In this document: positions 5,989 through 8,673 of the stretch, in pieces | Layout of the letters: each line of letters opens with the position of its first letter | Position numbering within the stretch: the first letter of the stretch is position 1 | NCBI GenBank assembly: GCA_022574315.1 | Contig: JACZSH010000061.1 | Span: 1 to 8,673, forward strand | Length of the DNA stretch: 8,673 nucleotides | DNA from: Chloroflexota bacterium | GTDB lineage: Bacteria > Chloroflexota > Dehalococcoidia > Dehalococcoidales > RBG-16-60-22 | Direction: 5' to 3' | Translations under genes and position numbers: made by a program | Notes under the pieces: model-generated | Databases searched by the model: none | What the model was told of the DNA's origin: nothing | What the model saw: only the letters and a program-made list of their open reading frames with translations

Positions 5989-7062
5989 TTATCCAGGACG
6001 CGCCATCCCCAGCTCATCGTACAAGCCGTAGATGATGGCTTTACCGATAATCGAGGTGAGCTCCGGCCAGACATCCTGGCGGATGACGGTGGCCATTTTT
6101 TCCCACTCTGCATCGGTAGGTATCAGTACATCCCAGCCATAGTCACGCAGCAGCTGCATGTACTTCTCGTCCATAGCCTCCGCGTAGGCGAACTGGTCAT
6201 TCTGTATCTCCTGGGCAGCATCCCTGATTATATTCTGGTCTTCCTCGGTCAATGAAGCCCAGGCTTTATTATTGACGGAAAACCAGGCGGGTTCAATGTA
6301 GTCCTTGTAGTGAATCCAGACGCTGTTTATGTCCCTGAAGATATAGGCCTGCATTGTGCCGCCACCCTGCTGGCCATCCATGATACCGGTCTGCATGGCG
6401 GTATAGACCTCGCCAAAGGGCATCGCCGTGACCATATAACCCAGGCGCTCGAAGGTAAGCCGGCAGGCAGTCAGGGCCATGACCCTGATTTTATAGTTCT
6501 TGGGCACATCAGGGTCAAAGGGGCTGGGAGGAACTTCCCGGGTGCTAATTCCCGAGATGCCGGCATTCCAGGCACCGAGCACTCGATAGCCCAGGCCATT
6601 CACGATACTATTCAGAGTTTTAAAGACGAAGCCATCCGGGGACCACAGTCGTGCCGCGGCCGCGTAGTCATTGTACACGAACGGGATATAATATCCGACC
6701 GCAATTCGGGGGTCGAAGCTGTCATCCAGGGCTTCGAACATCATCTCCATATCGCCGCGGATAATCATCTCGTTAATGGCATCCCAGCCGCCCAGCACGG
6801 CATCACTGTAAGAGGTAACCGTAACACGACCTTCCGTCCTTTCCGTTACCATCTGGCCGAAACGAACCATCGCGGCAGCGCCTTCGGTATCGCCCGGATA
6901 ATTGGTGTGGTTACGCCACTTGTAGGCGTACTCGGTACCGGCCGGCGCCGCCGTCGGCGCGACTCCCGGTGCCGGCGCGGGCGCCGGCTGGGCGCAGCTA
7001 GTTGCCACCACTCCGATGGCCAACAGCAACGCCAGTGACACTAATACGATTCTTTTTCTCAT
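5989..7062 (-). CDS. dctP: TRAP transporter substrate-binding lipoprotein, DctP family
   Basis: This 357-aa extracytoplasmic receptor captures the substrate and delivers it to DctQM. The N-terminus MRKRIVLVSLALLLAIG is a signal peptide ending in VATSC, with C23 the likely lipid-modified residue. It is followed by a flexible Pro/Ala linker (about 24-42) that suggests surface anchoring in a single-membrane organism. The ligand-binding domain carries the family's KIRVM segment, with R193 the expected carboxylate-binding arginine, and PFGEVYTAMQTGIMDGQQGG (215-234). Imported substrates are therefore probably carboxylates; the exact one is unknown. Two ATG codons are adjacent. The second (7062) sits 5 nt from the near-ideal AAAGGAGG (7068-7075), while the first (7065) leaves only 2 nt. 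It is the first gene of the dctPQM operon, behind promoter B and a roughly 195-nt leader. Confidence 0.93.
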   Translation of the reverse strand: MRKRIVLVSLALLLAIGVVATSCAQPAPAPAPGVAPTAAPAGTEYAYKWRNHTNYPGDTEGAAAMVRFGQMVTERTEGRVTVTSYSDAVLGGWDAINEMIIRGDMEMMFEALDDSFDPRIAVGYYIPFVYNDYAAAARLWSPDGFVFKTLNSIVNGLGYRVLGAWNAGISGISTREVPPSPFDPDVPKNYKIRVMALTACRLTFERLGYMVTAMPFGEVYTAMQTGIMDGQQGGGTMQAYIFRDINSVWIHYKDYIEPAWFSVNNKAWASLTEEDQNIIRDAAQEIQNDQFAYAEAMDEKYMQLLRDYGWDVLIPTDAEWEKMATVIRQDVWPELTSIIGKAIIYGLYDELGMARPG

Positions 7063-7067
7063 CATGA

Positions 7068-7205
7068 CCTCCTTTACAAAATAGCAACCGTATATTGCCG
7101 GCCCTTTACTTCATCTATCACCCCCTCCGGGGTAAAAACCCCCCGATTTCTTTTCCGTAATTCTCGGTTCCAGTAATAGACAAGAACAATAGTCAAGTAA
7201 AGGTA
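7068..7205 (-). promoter_or_regulatory. dctP leader with possible alternative RNA pairings
   Basis: In the minus-strand RNA, CCUUUAC (7203-7197) is complementary to GUAAAGG at two later places: 7109-7103, and 7077-7071 within the dctP ribosome site. Separately, one ACCCC (7133-7129) can pair with an upstream GGGGU (7142-7138) or a downstream GGGGU (7124-7120), giving two exclusive 5-bp hairpins. The pairings are short and could be chance. No known riboswitch class was recognised. Confidence 0.25.
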
Positions 7206-7214
7206 CTCACACAT
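7074..7214 (-). CDS. Possible 46-aa small protein or leader peptide upstream of dctP
   Basis: This ATG-initiated frame of 46 codons encodes a hydrophobic start (YLYLTIVLVYYW, residues 4-15), a basic stretch (RELRKRNR, 17-24) and a mixed tail ending in GRQYTVAIL. Its TAA stop overlaps the AAAGGAGG of dctP and lies 8 nt before the first dctP ATG, an arrangement suited to translational coupling. Against it, the ribosome site is weak (AGGG one nucleotide from the ATG) and the frame is short. An in-frame TGA shortly upstream shows it is not the tail of a longer gene. No homologue is recognised. It could be a small membrane protein, a regulatory leader peptide, or chance. Confidence 0.3.
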   Translation of the reverse strand: MCEYLYLTIVLVYYWNRELRKRNRGVFTPEGVIDEVKGRQYTVAIL

Positions 7215-7266
7215 GCCCTGTCATCAGCACGCTCAATAGCTAACTTTATACAAAGCAGTTGGCACG

Positions 7267-7295
7267 ACAATAGCACCATTTAGCTGGTTTGTCAA
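7267..7295 (-). promoter_or_regulatory. Promoter B of the dctPQM operon, twin of promoter A
   Basis: The minus strand reads TTGACA (7295-7290), 17 bp, then TATTGT (7272-7267), with an extended -10 TGC. The expected start of transcription is near 7260. The 32-bp block 7265-7296 is 29/32 identical to the element upstream of the carbamoylase gene at 3897-3928. Confidence 0.75.
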
Positions 7296-7298
7296 TAG

Positions 7299-7514
7299 GA
7301 TTATCGGGTAAGAACTACCCATTTTTCAAATTTTTTATGCCGAGGCGCGAATTTATCTACTTTTTCCACCAGGAAACAGACTTCACCGACTCTTTTTAGG
7401 GGCCCCGGAGGCGGCAATGGCAACAAATTAAAGGGATGGGTTTACCGACTCAGGGCAGGAAAATGGGAAAGAGGGGTGGTGACGAAAAATAGAGGAAGAA
7501 GAGCGATATCGTTT
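7299..7514. other. Spacer between mfd and the TRAP promoter
   Basis: No gene is supported here. A 5-bp dyad GGGTA-N5-TACCC (7306-7320) lies just upstream of promoter B and is followed on the plus strand by T-rich sequence. No transcription unit arrives from that side, so it is more likely an operator-like site or chance. GGGGCCCC near 7400 is a short palindrome. No convincing terminator for mfd was found. Confidence 0.5.
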
Positions 7515-8673
7515 CTACATCCCCACCAGCACCTTTTCCAGCACCTTCTGCCACTCCCCATCAAGTCGTTTGGGGTTCAGGATGAGCCGGGTAAAGCCGA
7601 CGGTTATGCCGTCTTTCAGTACGGGTTCGAGTTTCCGTTTGTCAAACGGCATACCTTCGAATCGGCGGAGGACAATCTGGCCGTGCTCGGTGGAAATGGA
7701 CTCGATACCGGCCCGGGCGGCCAGCAGTTTTATCCGCACGGCGTAAAGCAGGTTGGCTACTTCTACGGGCGGAGCGCCGAACCGGTCGATGAATTCCTGT
7801 GCCAGGGTTTCCACCTGCGCTATCGTCTCCAGTTTTACCAGCTTCTGGTACAGGCCCAGCCTGGTCTCGATATCGGGCACGTATTCTTCCGGGATGCGGG
7901 CGGTGAGGGGCAGGTTAACCGACGGGGGTGGGAGAGGGGGTGGCCCAGTCGGCTTTTCCCCGGCACCGGACAATTTGGCTTTTTGCCCCTCAACCGCCTC
8001 CGCCAGCAGACGGGTATAGAGGCTGAAGCCAACGGCGCTGATATGGCCGCTTTGTTTTACTCCCAGCAAAGTGCCGGCGCCCCGGATTTCCAGGTCTTTC
8101 ATAGCAATGCCGAAACCGGCTCCCAGCTCGGTGGCTTCAAATATAGTCCTGAGGCGCTTCTCAGCGGTGGGAGTCAGGCGTTTACCTCTGTCATACAGCA
8201 AATAGGCATGGGCCAGAGCAGCCCCACGACCTATCCGGCCGCGGAGCTGATACAGCTGTGTCAGCCCGAATTTATCGGCTTTATTGATAATGATGGTATT
8301 AACGTTGGGCATATCCAGCCCCGACTCGATAATGGTGGTGCATACCAGAACGTCGCTTTCACTCGCAGTAAAGTCGGCCATCACCTTTTCCAGCTCTGCC
8401 TCGGGCATCTGGCCGTGAGCAGTGGCTATTTTGGCCTCAGGCACCAGAGACTGGAGTTTACCGGCGATGTAGGCTATGCTCTGCACCCGGTTGTGGACAA
8501 AGAAGACCTGGCCATTGCGTTCCAGCTCTCTGAGTATAGCTTCTCTGACCAGCTGGTCATTGTATTCGGCGACATAGGTTTTGATAGGCAGGCGTTCTTC
8601 GGGAGGGGTTTCCATAATGCTCATATCTCTCACCCCCACCAGGGACATGTGGAGGGTGCGGGGTATGGGGGTA
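7515..8673 (-). CDS. mfd: Transcription-repair coupling factor Mfd, C-terminal part (5' end outside window)
   Basis: Mfd removes RNA polymerase stalled at DNA lesions and recruits UvrA. The frame runs to the window edge without a start: the first full codons read TPIPRTLHM, helicase motif III, so about 385 C-terminal residues are present of a protein usually near 1,150. Later motifs are QVFFVHNRV (about 55-63), VLVCTTIIESGLDMPNVNT (about 108-126), QLYQLRGRIGR (about 139-149) and DLEIRGAGTLLGVKQSGH (about 193-210). The last 140 or so residues form the Mfd-specific C-terminal domain (LTARIPEEYVPDIETRLGLY onward), which separates it from RecG. The stop is TAG at 7515. It is a housekeeping gene bordering the accessory block, with normal motifs and no damage visible. 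Confidence 0.95.
   Translation of the reverse strand, partial: TPIPRTLHMSLVGVRDMSIMETPPEERLPIKTYVAEYNDQLVREAILRELERNGQVFFVHNRVQSIAYIAGKLQSLVPEAKIATAHGQMPEAELEKVMADFTASESDVLVCTTIIESGLDMPNVNTIIINKADKFGLTQLYQLRGRIGRGAALAHAYLLYDRGKRLTPTAEKRLRTIFEATELGAGFGIAMKDLEIRGAGTLLGVKQSGHISAVGFSLYTRLLAEAVEGQKAKLSGAGEKPTGPPPLPPPSVNLPLTARIPEEYVPDIETRLGLYQKLVKLETIAQVETLAQEFIDRFGAPPVEVANLLYAVRIKLLAARAGIESISTEHGQIVLRRFEGMPFDKRKLEPVLKDGITVGFTRLILNPKRLDGEWQKVLEKVLVGM

Noticed and set aside
6310..7038. 242-codon open frame on the plus strand
   Set aside because: It is antisense to dctP. The end reads as a run of arginines that mirrors the Pro/Ala linker, a shadow of high-GC coding.
7306..7333. Terminator-like GGGTA-N5-TACCC followed by T-rich sequence on the plus strand
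   Set aside because: The stem is only 5 bp and no plus-strand gene leads into it. On the minus strand no T-tract follows, so it does not terminate mfd either.
7337..7399. 20-codon plus-strand frame MPRREFIYFF...
   Set aside because: It is very short, has no ribosome site and has only T-rich sequence upstream.
1..8673. CRISPR array, insertion sequence, tRNA or phage signature
   Set aside because: No regularly spaced repeats, transposase motifs, cloverleaf sequences or phage genes were seen. The only repeats are the short ones listed.

Overview
The window looks like an accessory catabolic or transport locus from a bacterial chromosome, probably Chloroflexota (Dehalococcoidia-like). This placement is tentative. 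It rests on the receptor lipoprotein's Pro/Ala-rich linker directly after its lipid-modified cysteine, on a dispersed intergenic repeat containing GTCATTGCGAGGAGC, and on the overall look of the Mfd sequence. No rRNA, tRNA, CRISPR array or insertion sequence is visible.

Layout from left to right: (1) 1-151, a repeat-bearing spacer; (2) 152-1417 (-), an M20-family ArgE/DapE-type amidohydrolase; (3) 1418-1568, a divergent control region with a face-to-face promoter pair and a 28-bp near-perfect palindrome; (4) 1569-2546 (+), an ornithine cyclodeaminase/mu-crystallin-family oxidoreductase starting at TTG; (5) 2607-3866 (-), a Zn-dependent hydantoinase/carbamoylase-type M20 amidohydrolase, convergent with (4); (6) 4017-7062 (-), a complete three-part TRAP transporter in the order dctP-dctQ-dctM, with a 13-bp perfect hairpin between dctP and dctQ; (7) a long leader upstream of dctP that holds a possible 46-codon small ORF; (8) 7515-8673 (-), the 3' part of mfd, a housekeeping gene that marks the edge of the accessory block.

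The genes suggest a scavenging module. A TRAP system imports a small carboxylate, two M20 metalloamidases could remove an N-carbamoyl or N-acyl group, and an NAD(P)-dependent OCD-family enzyme could act on the released amino acid or its imine. The substrate cannot be read from the sequence. The best evidence that the parts work together is regulatory. The TRAP operon and the carbamoylase gene each follow a 32-bp element that is 29/32 identical and contains TTGACA-N17-TATTGT. The OCD gene has a related promoter (TTGTCA-N17-TATATT, with the same GTGCTAT junction). The palindrome lies between the two divergent genes. No regulator gene is present in the window.

Two gene starts are placed downstream of longer open frames, because the longer frames would begin upstream of or inside the promoter: OCD at 1569 and the carbamoylase at 3866.
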